Shown here: positions 18,428 to 35,240 of the stretch, in pieces
Layout: every line of letters starts with the position of its first letter
How positions within the stretch are numbered: position 1 is the stretch's first letter
Source: JAXLYE01 sp046351595
Lineage (GTDB): Bacteria; Myxococcota_A; Polyangia; Palsa-1104; JAEUJZ01
NCBI GenBank assembly: GCA_046351595.1
Contig: JAXLYE010000006.1
Location: 777,581-841,580 of the forward strand
Direction of reading: 5' to 3'
DNA length: 64,000 nt
The notes under the pieces: generated by a model
What the model was told of the DNA's origin: nothing
The model's input: only the letters and a program-made list of their open reading frames with translations
Databases searched by the model: none
Program-made: the position numbers and the translations under genes

Positions 18428-19348
18428 TCAGCGCGCCTGCAGGCCGCGCAGCGCCGAGACGATCATGCGCGTCGCGCGGCTCTTGTTCAGCGTGTAGAAG
18501 TGGATGCCGGGCGCGCCGCGCTGCAAAAGCTCGATGCACTGCACCGTCGCGTGCGCGACCCCGAGCTGCAGCACCGCGTCGGGATCGCGCTGGTAGCGCT
18601 CGAGCTGCAGGCGCAGCCGCATCGGGATGGTGGCGCCGCACAGGCGGGTGAAGCGCTCGACCTGCTCGAAGCTGGTGATCGGCATGATGCCGGGCACGAT
18701 GGGCACGCGGATGCGCGCGGCCTGCGCCCGCTGCACGAAGTCGAAGTAGAAGGCGTTGTCGAAGAACAGCTGCGTGATCAGAAACTCGGCGCCGCCCTCG
18801 ACCTTCTCGGCGAGGTGGCGCAGGTCGTCCTCGCGCGAGTCGCACTCGATGTGGCCCTCGGGGTAGCAGGCGCCGCCGGTGCAGAAGCGCCAGCGCCCCT
18901 GCTGCCGGCCGCTGCGGATGTAGCGCAACAGCTCGCTGCTGTACGAGAAGCCGCCCGGCACCGCCGTGAACACCGACGTGCCAGGCTCGGCTCCGGTGCC
19001 CGCCGGAGGTGCGGTCGGCGCGTCGCCGCGCAGCGCCAGCACGTTCTCGACGCCCGCCTGCTGCAGCCGATCGAGGATGTGCCCGAGCTCGTCCTCGGTG
19101 TGGCCGACGCAGGTCAGGTGCGCCATCGCGGTCAGGCCGACGTCGCCCTGGATGCGCGCGACCAGCTCCGTCGTCGTCTTGCGCGTCGAGCCGCCGGCGC
19201 CGTAGGTCACCGAGACGAAGCCCGGCTCGAGCTCGCGCAGCTCACGCAGCGTGTCCATCAGGGCCGCGTGCCCGGCCTCGGTCTTCGGCGGGAAGAACTC
19301 GAACGAGAAGCACGGGGAGGGCAAGAGCAGGCGCTCGGTGATGCGCAT
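18428..19348 (-). CDS. metF: 5,10-methylenetetrahydrofolate reductase
   Basis: A 306-residue TIM-barrel flavoenzyme that reduces methylene-THF to methyl-THF for methionine synthesis. The start has FSFEFFPPKTEAGHAAL with the catalytic Glu. Further family segments are VSVTYGAGGSTR, AHLTCVGHTEDEL, ENVLALRGDAP, ITQLFFDNAFYFDFV and VPIVPGIMPITSFEQV. Length matches bacterial MetF (about 290-310). It is divergent from the lipoprotein gene at 19526 and is the first gene of a likely two-gene unit with the methyltransferase. I saw no SAM riboswitch in the 177-base upstream gap. Confidence 0.96.
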   Translation of the reverse strand: MRITERLLLPSPCFSFEFFPPKTEAGHAALMDTLRELRELEPGFVSVTYGAGGSTRKTTTELVARIQGDVGLTAMAHLTCVGHTEDELGHILDRLQQAGVENVLALRGDAPTAPPAGTGAEPGTSVFTAVPGGFSYSSELLRYIRSGRQQGRWRFCTGGACYPEGHIECDSREDDLRHLAEKVEGGAEFLITQLFFDNAFYFDFVQRAQAARIRVPIVPGIMPITSFEQVERFTRLCGATIPMRLRLQLERYQRDPDAVLQLGVAHATVQCIELLQRGAPGIHFYTLNKSRATRMIVSALRGLQAR

Positions 19349-19440
19349 GGTCAGTCCATATCACAGGCCATGAAACCGCAACACGCCCACCCGGCTCGGC
19401 GAGTGACGATAAAATACCGCCGAGTGCCGCCGACTCCACC

Positions 19441-19480
19441 GCCGGATCGGTCCAGATCGGGCCGGATCGGTCCGGTGCGG
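19441..19480. repeat. 20-bp direct repeat between metF and a lipoprotein gene
   Basis: GCCGGATCGGTCC occurs at 19441-19453 and again at 19461-19473, giving two 20-bp units in the divergent promoter gap. It could be a regulator site for either gene. Confidence 0.7.
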
Positions 19481-19525
19481 GGGGATGGAGCGGACGAGTT
19501 TGACCCTTAGCCGCGAGGTTCTTCG

Positions 19526-20104
19526 ATGCATAAGTCCTGGCTTCTCTCTGCCGCCCTGCTGTCCCTTGCAGCCGGCTGCGGCGGAGACACGACGATCGCC
19601 AGCCGGATCACCGGCGTCTACCAGAGCTCCGCGTGCGAGCCGACGCCGTCCGGCTCGTTCTGGCGCCGCTACTACGCGTTCACGAACAAGACCTGGAACC
19701 TGATGACCGAGGTCTACACCGACGACAAGTGCACGCAGAAGGGCCTGTCGCTCGAGGTCGGCGGCGAGTTCAATGTGCCCGATGCCGCCGCGCCCGCCGG
19801 CGCCGAGCCGCTCGATCTCATGGTGATGTTCCGCGCCGCCACGGCGTGGCAGAAGCCCGGCGTCGACAGCTTCAACAGCGCCAGCTGCGGCGGCGCCAAG
19901 GACTGGGTCGCCGGCATCCGCCGGGACACGAGCTCGGGCTGCGGCGCCATCACCCCCAGCGTCGCCGACTGCCCGACGATCTACGAGGTCGGCCAGGTCA
20001 ACGAGACGCAGCTCTTCCTCGGGCCGGCGACCAAGACCGCGGCCGATCTGTGCAAGCCCGAGGCGCGGCCCGCCCAGCTCGGCGCGCCGCTGACCAAGAA
20101 GTAG
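19526..20104 (+). CDS. Secreted lipoprotein, possibly APCDD1-like fold
   Basis: A 192-residue lipoprotein; the signal peptide ends in LSLAAGCGGD (lipobox, Cys18). The mature part has six or more cysteines and an early stretch GVYQSSACEP...FWRRYYAF...VYTDDKCTQKG that recalls the strand-and-cysteine layout of APCDD1-type beta domains, a loose resemblance only. Function unknown. ATG 19526 follows GAGG by about 8 bases. It ends 3 bases before the stop of the convergent gene at 20108. Confidence 0.8.
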   Translation: MHKSWLLSAALLSLAAGCGGDTTIASRITGVYQSSACEPTPSGSFWRRYYAFTNKTWNLMTEVYTDDKCTQKGLSLEVGGEFNVPDAAAPAGAEPLDLMVMFRAATAWQKPGVDSFNSASCGGAKDWVAGIRRDTSSGCGAITPSVADCPTIYEVGQVNETQLFLGPATKTAADLCKPEARPAQLGAPLTKK

Positions 20105-20107
20105 CGG

Positions 20108-20728
20108 CTACTTCAGCGGGTCGCTGGCCGCGGCCTTGCCCCCGGCCGTTCCCGCGGCCGGCGCGGCCGGCTTGGTGTCGGGCTTGGTGTCGGGCTTGGT
20201 GTCGGGCTTGCTCTCTGGCTTGGCCTCTGGCTTGGCCTCTGGCTTGTTCTGGGGCTTCGCCTCGGCGGGCTGGGCGTCGGCCTTGTCCGGGGCCTTGCCG
20301 GTCAGCGCCTCGGCCGCCTTCTGCGCCTCGTCCTTCTTGCCGGCGAGCAGCACCGCCGAGCAGCGGCCCTTCACCGGCCCGCTGATCACCTGGAAGGTCT
20401 TGCCGATGCACGCGTTCTGCGCCTCGGAGCCGCCCGTGACCTTCAGATCCTTGGCGGCGCTGCCGTCCCAGCGCCACGAGACCTGGAACGCGGCGCCGCC
20501 GGTCTTCACGCAGGCGTCGAACGCCTTCTTCTTCTTGGCCAGGCCCCCGACGATGGCGATGCCGGCAAAGAAGCCGCCGCTGTCGAGATCGCACGACAGG
20601 TTGCGGACCTCCTGGCCGTCGGCGGTCATGCTGCCGATGTTGATCCGGGTGCTGGCGTGCGCGATGCCCGCGAGGGCGAGGCAGGCCGCAGCGGCCAGGA
20701 GGGGACTTCTTCGCAGGGTGCCTAGCAT
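20108..20728 (-). CDS. Exported protein with Lys/Pro repeat tail
   Basis: About 206 residues. A Sec signal peptide (core LLAAAACLALAGIAHA) is followed by a compact domain of about 110 residues with four cysteines and the segment FQVSWRWDGS. The C-terminal third is low-complexity: AKPQNKPEAKPEAKPE, then SKPDTKP-type units, encoded by a 12-bp tandem repeat at about 20168-20250. Such tails often lie in the cell envelope and span or bind peptidoglycan. I chose ATG 20728, which has AGAGG 7 bases upstream; ATG 20734 is possible. Family unknown. Confidence 0.75.
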   Translation of the reverse strand: MLGTLRRSPLLAAAACLALAGIAHASTRINIGSMTADGQEVRNLSCDLDSGGFFAGIAIVGGLAKKKKAFDACVKTGGAAFQVSWRWDGSAAKDLKVTGGSEAQNACIGKTFQVISGPVKGRCSAVLLAGKKDEAQKAAEALTGKAPDKADAQPAEAKPQNKPEAKPEAKPESKPDTKPDTKPDTKPAAPAAGTAGGKAAASDPLK

Positions 20729-20850
20729 CGACATACCTCTTGTCTCCGATCGCCTGGGCCGGCCGCCTCGCGGTCCGGGCCCCTGTCCTGCACCGACGTG
20801 ATCAGCCGGGCTTTGCTTCTATCGTAGACAAGCCGGGGCGGCCGCGGCCG

Positions 20851-25536
<4,686 letters not shown>

Positions 25537-25546
25537 CCCGAGCCCC

Positions 25547-27148
<1,602 letters not shown>

Positions 27149-27239
27149 GGCCGCTGACGTATCGCAGGTTTTCCCTAGCGAGGCAAGGAGGCAGCGTGAA
27201 CAGATGCACCAGCAGGCCCGCCAGCCAGAGCCCCGGAGC

Positions 27240-28868
27240 CTAGGCCCGCCGCTCCAGCACCGCCGCGAAGAAGCCGTCGGGCCCGTGCGCCTCAGCGGGC
27301 AGGGTGCGCAGGAAGCGATCGTCGCTTGGGGCCGGGCCCGCCGGGCCGTCGCGCTCGGGCTGCCGCTCGGTTCGCAGGCCGGGCAGGACCTCGGAGATCG
27401 GGACGATCGAGAAGTCGGGCCGCTCGCGCAGCAGCGCCGCCACCACGTCGTCGTTCTCGCGCTGGAGGATCGTGCAGGTCGCGTAGATCAGCCGCCCGCC
27501 TGGCTGCACCAGCCGCGCCGCGCCGCAGAGGATCGCCCGCTGCTTGGCCCCGATCTCGTCGAGATCCTCGCGGCGCAGGCGCCACCGCGCCTCGGGGTTG
27601 CGGCGCAGCACGCCCAGCCCCGAGCACGGCGCGTCGACCAGTACCCGCGCGGCGCCGCGGCTGTAGAGGTCCGCGGGCAGCGGCTGGAAGGGCACGCGCC
27701 GGCCCGCCGCCTCGCCCGCGCCGCGGTCCGCATCCGAGCCCTCGGCCATCGACGTGCACAGCACCTGGACGTTGGTCAGCCCGGCGCGCCGCGCCCGCCG
27801 CTTCAGCTCGTCGAGCTTGTCGCGATCGACGTCGATCGCCACCAGCCGCCCGCGGTTGTGCAGGAGCGCGCCGATCGCCAGCGTCTTGCCCCCGGCCCCG
27901 GCGCAGGCATCGACGACCAGCGACCCCGGCGGCGGCTGCACCAGCTCGGCGATGAGCTGCGAGCCCTCGTCCTGCAGCTCGAACCAGCCTTCTTGGAAGG
28001 CGGCGAGGCCGTAGGCGTTGGTGCGCGTGTGCAGCTGCAGACCGTGCGGCGCCAGCGCCGTCGGCGTCGACTCGATGCCCTCGCGCAGGAGGCGCTCGGC
28101 CAGCTCGTCGCGCGTGCAGCGCAACAGGTTCGCCCGCACCGTCAGCGGCGCCCGGTGGTTCTGCGCGCGCAGCACCGCCACGCCGGCCTCCGCCCCCAGA
28201 TCGTCGATCAGCAGCCGCGCGATCCAGTCTGGGTACGACAGCACCTCGGCGATCCGCGACAGGCCCTCGGGCGCCTGCCCCGCTGCCTGGCTGCCTGCCT
28301 GGCTATTTGCATGATCACCTGCCGGGCCACTAAGTAGATCGACGAGCCGCGGCTCATCACGCCGCAGCCCGGCGAGCCGCTCGAGCAGCCCCCGCGTGTC
28401 GATCCCCGCGGCGCCGGCCGCCGACAAGAGCGCCTTGGGCAGCCGCACCTCCGCGCCCTCGCCCGCCGCCTGGGCGTGCTGATCGCAGAGCAGCGCGAGG
28501 TACAGGGCCAGCGCCCCCGGGCGCTTGGCCGCGGCCTGGTTCCCGGCGAGGACCGCGAGGTGGCGCAGGCGCCGCAGGCCGCGCACCAGATCGTGCAGCG
28601 CGTCCGAGACGAAGCGCCGCTCCGGCGATCGCAGCTCGCGCGCGGCCCGCAGCCGCTGGCTCAGCAGCGCCGCGGCCGCGAACCAGCCCTGCGCCGCGGC
28701 CGCCTGCTGCATCGCGTCAAAGATGCTCACCGCGCTGCGTCCGACCCGCGAGCCCGGCAGCACCTCGGCGAGCGCCAGACCGGGCGCGGCCGCCCCCGCC
28801 CGCGCCGAGGCTTCGGAACCGGCAACCAGCGACGGTGTGTGCGCTACCTGATCAGGCTGTGCGCTCAC
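27240..28868 (-). CDS. RsmB-type 16S rRNA (cytosine-C5) methyltransferase
   Basis: A 542-residue RsmB/NOP2 enzyme. The first about 200 residues are a degenerate NusB-like RNA-binding part (RFVSDALHDLVRGLRRL). The catalytic domain has motif I VVDACAGAGGKTLAIGAL, motif II VAIDVDRDKLDELKRRA, motif IV DAPCSGLGVLRRNPEARWR and motif VI YATCTILQRENDDVV, whose Cys is the catalytic nucleophile; a Cys also lies in motif IV (APC). It likely methylates C967-like positions of 16S rRNA. A low-complexity insert (NSQAGSQAAGQAPEG) interrupts the region between the NusB part and the catalytic domain. It is divergent from gdhA and lies 91 bases before the LarA-like gene. ATG 28868 is used. Confidence 0.9.
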   Translation of the reverse strand: MSAQPDQVAHTPSLVAGSEASARAGAAAPGLALAEVLPGSRVGRSAVSIFDAMQQAAAAQGWFAAAALLSQRLRAARELRSPERRFVSDALHDLVRGLRRLRHLAVLAGNQAAAKRPGALALYLALLCDQHAQAAGEGAEVRLPKALLSAAGAAGIDTRGLLERLAGLRRDEPRLVDLLSGPAGDHANSQAGSQAAGQAPEGLSRIAEVLSYPDWIARLLIDDLGAEAGVAVLRAQNHRAPLTVRANLLRCTRDELAERLLREGIESTPTALAPHGLQLHTRTNAYGLAAFQEGWFELQDEGSQLIAELVQPPPGSLVVDACAGAGGKTLAIGALLHNRGRLVAIDVDRDKLDELKRRARRAGLTNVQVLCTSMAEGSDADRGAGEAAGRRVPFQPLPADLYSRGAARVLVDAPCSGLGVLRRNPEARWRLRREDLDEIGAKQRAILCGAARLVQPGGRLIYATCTILQRENDDVVAALLRERPDFSIVPISEVLPGLRTERQPERDGPAGPAPSDDRFLRTLPAEAHGPDGFFAAVLERRA

Positions 28869-29098
28869 GTGCCACCTCTGCCGTTCTTGCCGCGCAGCGT
28901 CGAGATATTCTCGGCAGCCAGGACTTTCCCTGACCGATCCGCTCTGTTAGAGTCCCGCACCAAATTCGCCTCTGCGCTGATGATGTTGAGAGGCCTCGCT
29001 CTGTTGAACCGAAGGGAGCGGGCCACGAAGTCGAGAGGCCCGCTTCTCGTTGATCCGGAGAGGCGGCCGCTTTGGAACTAACCGAGGAACGAACCATC

Positions 29099-30430
<1,332 letters not shown>

Positions 30431-30444
30431 GGCCGCGCCGCCGC

Positions 30445-31443
30445 TCAGCGGAACCCGCGCAGGCAGGCGCGCAGCGACGAGGCGGCGGGCTTGCCGCGCG
30501 GTGTGTAGCCGCGGTCGGTGGGTCCGCCGAAGCCGAACCAGTTCCACGCGTAGAAGCCGCGAATCGCGCCCGCGCCCCCCATCGCTTCGCAGAACGCCTC
30601 GTACAGATCCTGCTGCAGCTCCAGGTCGGCCGCGGCGTCGGTGCGGTCGTCCCAGGGCCGCGCCGCCGCGCTCGCGAGCGCGGGATAGCCGAGCTCCGAG
30701 AAGAACAGCGGGCGCCCGCGCAGCGCGGCGTGCAGCGACCGCAGCTCCTCACGCGGCGCCTGCCAGGCCGCGACCAGCGCCTGGTGCCGCGGGCGCACCC
30801 CGGCCGGCGCCAGCGCGAAGTAGGCGGCCACGCCGAGCTCGTCGAGCTCGTCGACAAACGGCGGCAGCGGCGCGTCCCAGTTGAGCGAGTAGAACAGCCG
30901 CGCGCCCGCGGCGCCCTGCCGCGCCTCGCGCGCCACCTGCCGCCACTCCGCCTCATAAGGCTCCAGCGTCGACAGCTCGCTGCCGATGCCGAGCCGCAGC
31001 GCGCCGCCCTCGGCCGCGGTCCGCGCCAGCTCGCGCACGAGCTCGCGGTAGCGCACGAACCAGCGCGCCGCCCCGGCCCGCGGCAACAGCTGTCCGCGCC
31101 ACTGCCCGGGGCGCGCGTGCTTGAGCTGGACCAGCGGCATCACCGCCGCCCGCAGGCCGAGCGCGCGCGCCGCCCGCAGGCTGCCGCGCAGATCACCTGC
31201 GAACGGCTCGAGATCGTCGCTGCCGAGGTCCGACTGCAGCCACGGCACAACCAAGAGCACGTCGGTCGCGCCCTGCCCTGCGATCTCGCGCACAAGGCCG
31301 CCGTAGTCAAACGCCGGATCGCTGGCGAACAGGCCGAGCGCGATGCCGCGCACCGTCGGATCGGACGCAGGTGCGGGCGGCACGGCCGGGCTGCACGCCA
31401 CCGCCCCGACGAGCAATGCCAGCAGCCAGCCGCTAAGGCGCAT
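30445..31443 (-). CDS. GH113-like glycosidase lipoprotein
   Basis: A 332-residue lipoprotein; the signal ends in LVGAVACSPA (lipobox). The mature part is a TIM barrel: strands such as VLLVVPWLQSDLG, RAAVMPLVQLKH and LRLGIGSELSTLEPYEAEW, and a late FFSELGYPALASAA with a conserved Glu, then FYAWNWFGFGG. This fits GH113-type mannanase-like proteins, in which Glu in GxxSE and in SExGY positions would be catalytic. The substrate is not known. It is the last gene of an overlapping operon: its start lies 11 bases inside the end of the desaturase-rhodanese gene. Confidence 0.85.
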   Translation of the reverse strand: MRLSGWLLALLVGAVACSPAVPPAPASDPTVRGIALGLFASDPAFDYGGLVREIAGQGATDVLLVVPWLQSDLGSDDLEPFAGDLRGSLRAARALGLRAAVMPLVQLKHARPGQWRGQLLPRAGAARWFVRYRELVRELARTAAEGGALRLGIGSELSTLEPYEAEWRQVAREARQGAAGARLFYSLNWDAPLPPFVDELDELGVAAYFALAPAGVRPRHQALVAAWQAPREELRSLHAALRGRPLFFSELGYPALASAAARPWDDRTDAAADLELQQDLYEAFCEAMGGAGAIRGFYAWNWFGFGGPTDRGYTPRGKPAASSLRACLRGFR

Positions 31444-33379
31444 CGCCGGTGACGAGCGGCAGCCCGAGGCGGCTGTACTCGGCCCACGAGCCGTTGTAGT
31501 TGAGGAGCTTTTCGCGCGGCACCCCGAGCTGCACCAGCGCGAAGTAAAGCACCGACGAGCGCGTGCCCGACTGGCAGGCGGTGACGATGTGGCTGCGCTG
31601 CTCCAGCGCGAAGGGACGGAACAGCGCGCGCAGCTCGGCGACCGGGCGCAGGCGCGGATCCTCGGGGCTGCGCAGCACCGACTGCCAGTCGAGGTGGCGG
31701 GCGCCGGGGATGTGGCCGCGGCGCGCGGCCTCGGGGTGCTGCTGGTCGCCGCGGTACTCGGCGCGCGTGCGGCTGTCGAGCAAGAGGGCCTCGGGCTGCT
31801 GCGCGAGCTTCCCGATGTCCTGCCAGTGCAGCGGCGCCGACGTCGCGGGCGGCGGCAGCACCACGTCGCCCGGCAGCACGCGCCGCGGCGGCCCCACGGT
31901 GACCGCGTGCCCCGCCGCCTTCCACGCGAGCAGGCCGCCGTCGAGCAGGCGCGCCGGCTGGGCGCTGACCGCCTGCAGCGACCAGAAGAACCGAAAGGCC
32001 TCGGGCCCGCCGTCGGTGTACAGCACGATCACCGAGTCCGGCCGCACGCCGCGCGCGCGCAGCAGCGCCTGCAGGTGCTCGCGCGAGCGCGTGAGGCCCG
32101 GCACCGGACCGTCCTCGGCATAATCAGCGCGTCCGACCGGCAGCGCCGACGGGATGTGCCCGGTTTCGAAGCGCGCGGCCGGCCGCAGATCGAGCAGCAC
32201 CAGGCGCGGCGACTGCAGCGCGCGCGCGAGCTCGGGCACGCTGACCAGGTGCTCAGGGTGCGTATAGCCGGCCACGCGCGCGTCTTCGCCGAAGCGGGCG
32301 AGCGCGGCGTCGGCCTCCTGCGCGCTGCGCGAGTACGAGCCCGGCGGCGGCCGCACGCCCAGCGGCTGCGAGGCGGCCAGCGGCTCGTCGAGCAGCGGCG
32401 TCGTTTGGAGTGCCGACCCGGGCGCAGACCCGGGCGCAGACACCGGCGCCCGCGACGTGCCCGGCTGCGCCGGCTGCCGCGGCGGCTCGTGCAGGAGCCA
32501 CAGCGCCGTGAGCACGATCAGCCCGAGCGCGATCGGCGCGAGGCCCTGCTGCAACCGCCGCGGCAACAGGCGCTGCAGCGGCCACGCCTCCTGCGCCAGG
32601 AAGCTGTGCGGGAACGTGTCGTCGCCGCGGAAGCCGATGCGCGCGGGCGGCCGGTAGCGGCTCGCCGGCGGCATGTACGCGGTGCGGAAGATCCAGTCCC
32701 AGGCGCTGAAGATGATCCCGAAGTTCACGGTCGTGCGGCCGTCGGTGTCGTAGTTGTGGTGCCACAGGTGCATGCGCGGGCTGTTCAGCACGTAGCGCCA
32801 CGGCCCGTACCCCAGATCCAGGTTGGCGTGGTTGAGGTGCCCGATGAGGGTCCCGAAGATCGCGTGCACCAGGATCGCGGCGCTCGAGAAGCCGAAGAAC
32901 GCCAGCGGCAGGTACTGCAGCGCCTTGTAGACGACGACCTCGAGCCACTGGAAGCGGAACGAGACGATGAAGTCCATCTCGCCGTCGACGACGCTGTGGT
33001 GGGTCTTGTGCAGCTCCCATAGGAGCGGCACGCGGTGCAAGAGGTTGTGCACGCACCACTGCACGAAGTCCATGACCACTACCACCACCCCGATCTGCAG
33101 CCACAGCGGCCAGCGCGCGGCCACGCTGCGGTACACGATCGGCGTCAGCCCGTGCGCGCCCAGCGACCGATCGATCGCCGGCAGGATGCGGTGCACCGCG
33201 ATCCCATACAGCAGCACGCCGAGGAAGTGGCCGTTGAAGACGAGGTGCGCGAGATCCGACAGGAGGTGCGGCCGCAGCGGGCGCTGGTCCTTGCGCCAGG
33301 GGAAGAGGCGCTCGCACAGAGCGACCAGGAGCGACAGGAGCGCGAGCGAGATCGGGTAGGCGTACGCGGACAGGATCAC
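31433..33379 (-). CDS. Fusion: sterol desaturase/fatty acid hydroxylase domain plus tandem rhodanese
   Basis: A 648-residue fusion. Residues about 1-330 form a membrane di-iron hydroxylase: helices near 5-22, 38-58 and 80-100, and His clusters HNLLH, HKTHH, HLNHAN and HLWHHNYD. After a helix near 325-340 and a Pro/Ala linker, residues about 400-640 are two rhodanese domains. The second has the active-site loop TACQSGTRS. In the first, the loop position reads LYTDGGPEA without Cys, so it is an inactive copy, as in thiosulfate:cyanide sulfurtransferases. GTG 33379 is chosen: it overlaps the upstream stop as GTGA, a coupled start. The longer frame to 33505 lies inside the cytochrome gene. It may couple membrane lipid oxidation with sulfur transfer, but this is speculative. 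Confidence 0.9.
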   Translation of the reverse strand: MILSAYAYPISLALLSLLVALCERLFPWRKDQRPLRPHLLSDLAHLVFNGHFLGVLLYGIAVHRILPAIDRSLGAHGLTPIVYRSVAARWPLWLQIGVVVVVMDFVQWCVHNLLHRVPLLWELHKTHHSVVDGEMDFIVSFRFQWLEVVVYKALQYLPLAFFGFSSAAILVHAIFGTLIGHLNHANLDLGYGPWRYVLNSPRMHLWHHNYDTDGRTTVNFGIIFSAWDWIFRTAYMPPASRYRPPARIGFRGDDTFPHSFLAQEAWPLQRLLPRRLQQGLAPIALGLIVLTALWLLHEPPRQPAQPGTSRAPVSAPGSAPGSALQTTPLLDEPLAASQPLGVRPPPGSYSRSAQEADAALARFGEDARVAGYTHPEHLVSVPELARALQSPRLVLLDLRPAARFETGHIPSALPVGRADYAEDGPVPGLTRSREHLQALLRARGVRPDSVIVLYTDGGPEAFRFFWSLQAVSAQPARLLDGGLLAWKAAGHAVTVGPPRRVLPGDVVLPPPATSAPLHWQDIGKLAQQPEALLLDSRTRAEYRGDQQHPEAARRGHIPGARHLDWQSVLRSPEDPRLRPVAELRALFRPFALEQRSHIVTACQSGTRSSVLYFALVQLGVPREKLLNYNGSWAEYSRLGLPLVTGDAP

Positions 33380-33879
33380 GGCTTCACCGCGCCCGCGGCC
33401 TCGCTCGCGAAGTGCGCCTGCAGGTAGGCGACGATCTGCGCGCGCGCCTCGTCGGGCACCACGGCGCCGTAGGCCTGGACCATCTTGTCGACGGTGGCGG
33501 CCCACTGCTTGGCGGGCAGCGGCGGCTGCGTCGTGAGGTAGCGCAGGCTGTGGCAGGCGACGCAGAAGCTCTCGACCAGCGCGCGGCCGTCGCCTGCGGG
33601 CAGCTCTGGTGGCACCCGCGGGAACGGCGCGGCGGAGTACACCGGCCCTTCACCGAGCGACGCCGGCATGGCCTGCAGGATGCGCCCGAGCGGCGGCGAC
33701 GCCGTGCCCACCGCCGTCGACGCCGCGGTGCCCGGCGTGCCCGACGGGCTCGATGCGGTCGGCGGCGCGCACTCCGCGGCCGCCGGTGCGTGCTCTGCGG
33801 TCGGCGCAGAGACCGGGCGCGAAGGACAGCCCGACAGCGCGAGCGCGAGCGCGAGTCCCAGCGAGGCCAGCGCGCGCAT
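33376..33879 (-). CDS. Cytochrome c lipoprotein, sulfite dehydrogenase subunit-like
   Basis: A 167-residue lipoprotein; the signal LASLGLALALALSGC ends in a lipobox. A Pro/Thr/Ser-rich linker leads to one haem c site, CVACHSLRYL (residue about 109), with a possible distal Met in TVDKMVQAYGAVVPDEA. It is small, like the monohaem subunit SorB of sulfite dehydrogenases. The start ATG 33879 overlaps the Mo-enzyme stop (TGATG). It should accept electrons from sulfite oxidation and pass them to the respiratory chain at the outer face of a membrane. Confidence 0.88.
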   Translation of the reverse strand: MRALASLGLALALALSGCPSRPVSAPTAEHAPAAAECAPPTASSPSGTPGTAASTAVGTASPPLGRILQAMPASLGEGPVYSAAPFPRVPPELPAGDGRALVESFCVACHSLRYLTTQPPLPAKQWAATVDKMVQAYGAVVPDEARAQIVAYLQAHFASEAAGAVKP

Positions 33880-35177
33880 CACGCCGACTCCCCGACGATC
33901 ACGGGCTGCTGCTCGATCACGTTCCACTCGTAGCCGCCCGGGTTCCAGCGCGGGACGTCGCTCTGGGTCGCGCCGCTGCCGTCGGTGGCGCGCACCGCGA
34001 AGAGATATCGCCCGGGCCGCGGCGGCACGAACTCGGCGCGGAAGGTGCGGAAGGCGTGGCGCCCGAGATCTTCGCCCAGGCGCGCCGGCTGCCAGCTCGC
34101 GCCGCCGTCTGCGGACCACTCGATCCGCGTGATGCGCTCGCGCCCCGAGAAGGCGATGCCCTTGAGCGCCACCGGCACGCGCGGCAGGAGCTTGCTGCCA
34201 CCGTCGGGCGTGATCAGGAACGAGCGCACCGGCATGCGCCCGATCGGCACCTTGCGCAGCTTCCCGGACGCCGCCTCCTCGGGCGTAGTGCCGTGATCTT
34301 TGGTGTCCGGAACCAGGTACGCGGTCTTCATCCAGTAGCTCTCGTCGGGCCGGTCGAGCACGCGCACGCAGCCGAGCGCCTTGACCCAGTACGTCGAGAA
34401 ATAGCCCGGCACCACGACCCGCAGCGGGAAGCCGTTGAGCAGCGGCAGCGGCTCGCCGTTCATCGAGTGCACGAGCAGCGCCTCGTCGAGCAGGTCGCCC
34501 GCGAGCGCCAGCGACTTCTGGTAGCGGTGCGCGCCCTTGCCCTCGGGTCCCGGGCCGCGCTCCAGGCCCTCGAGCTGGACCGCGACCGCGCCCTTCTTGA
34601 TCCCGGCCGCGGCCAGCACGTCCTTGAGGCGGACCCCGGTCCACTCGGCGCAGCCCATGGCGCCGTGGCCCCACTGGCCGCCGGGCACGCGCGGCTGGAA
34701 ACGGCTGCGGCTGTTGCCCGAGCACTGGTTGACCGCGACCACGCGGCTCGTCGGGAAGCGCTGGCACAGCTCGGTCAGCGACAGCGACAGCGGCCGCTCG
34801 ACGTGGCCCTCGACCTGCAGGCGGTAGGTGCTCAGATCGATCTCGCGCGGGTGCCCGTCCAGGTGCCAGCGCACGAACATCGCGGCGTTGGGCGTGAGCG
34901 CGCTCAGGAAGTACGTGCGCGGCGTCTCGAGCTGCACCGGCCGGTCCGTGACCAGGATCAGCGGCGCCTTCTGCGGCAGCGTCACCAGCGGCCCGATGGA
35001 ACCGAAGAACGGGCTCGGTCCGGGCCCGGTGCGCGCGGGCAGCGGCGTCGGCTCGGGCTCGCTCGCGGCGCGGGCGGCGGTCGGCGCGAGCGTCAGCGCG
35101 GCCAGCGCCCGCAGCGCCTGCCGACGCGACGAGGGACGGAGGGAGGGAGGCGTGGGCGTTCGCGCGCGGTCCGGCAT
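33879..35177 (-). CDS. Molybdopterin sulfite oxidase/dehydrogenase (SorA/SoxC-like), Tat-exported
   Basis: A 432-residue protein. The twin-arginine signal (SSRRQALRALAALTLA, residues about 16-31) ends at AARAA. The Mo-co domain has the Mo-ligating Cys in VVAVNQCSGNSRSRF and GGQWGHGAMGCAEWTGVRLKDVL; PLLNGFPLRVVVPGYFSTYWVK is typical of sulfite oxidases. The C-terminal dimerisation domain starts near 320 (GIAFSGRERITRIEWSADGG). It oxidises sulfite to sulfate in the periplasm. The downstream cytochrome overlaps its stop. The operon position suggests sulfite may come from the rhodanese product encoded two genes on. Start ATG 35177. Confidence 0.93.
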   Translation of the reverse strand: MPDRARTPTPPSLRPSSRRQALRALAALTLAPTAARAASEPEPTPLPARTGPGPSPFFGSIGPLVTLPQKAPLILVTDRPVQLETPRTYFLSALTPNAAMFVRWHLDGHPREIDLSTYRLQVEGHVERPLSLSLTELCQRFPTSRVVAVNQCSGNSRSRFQPRVPGGQWGHGAMGCAEWTGVRLKDVLAAAGIKKGAVAVQLEGLERGPGPEGKGAHRYQKSLALAGDLLDEALLVHSMNGEPLPLLNGFPLRVVVPGYFSTYWVKALGCVRVLDRPDESYWMKTAYLVPDTKDHGTTPEEAASGKLRKVPIGRMPVRSFLITPDGGSKLLPRVPVALKGIAFSGRERITRIEWSADGGASWQPARLGEDLGRHAFRTFRAEFVPPRPGRYLFAVRATDGSGATQSDVPRWNPGGYEWNVIEQQPVIVGESA

Positions 35178-35240
35178 ACGCGCCGGTATATCAACAATTC
35201 GCTCGCCACAGAAACGGGTCGCGAGCGGACGCGCGCCCGC

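Noticed and set aside
19349..19525. Possible SAM riboswitch before metF
   Set aside because: No conserved stem set seen; only direct repeats and a short gap.
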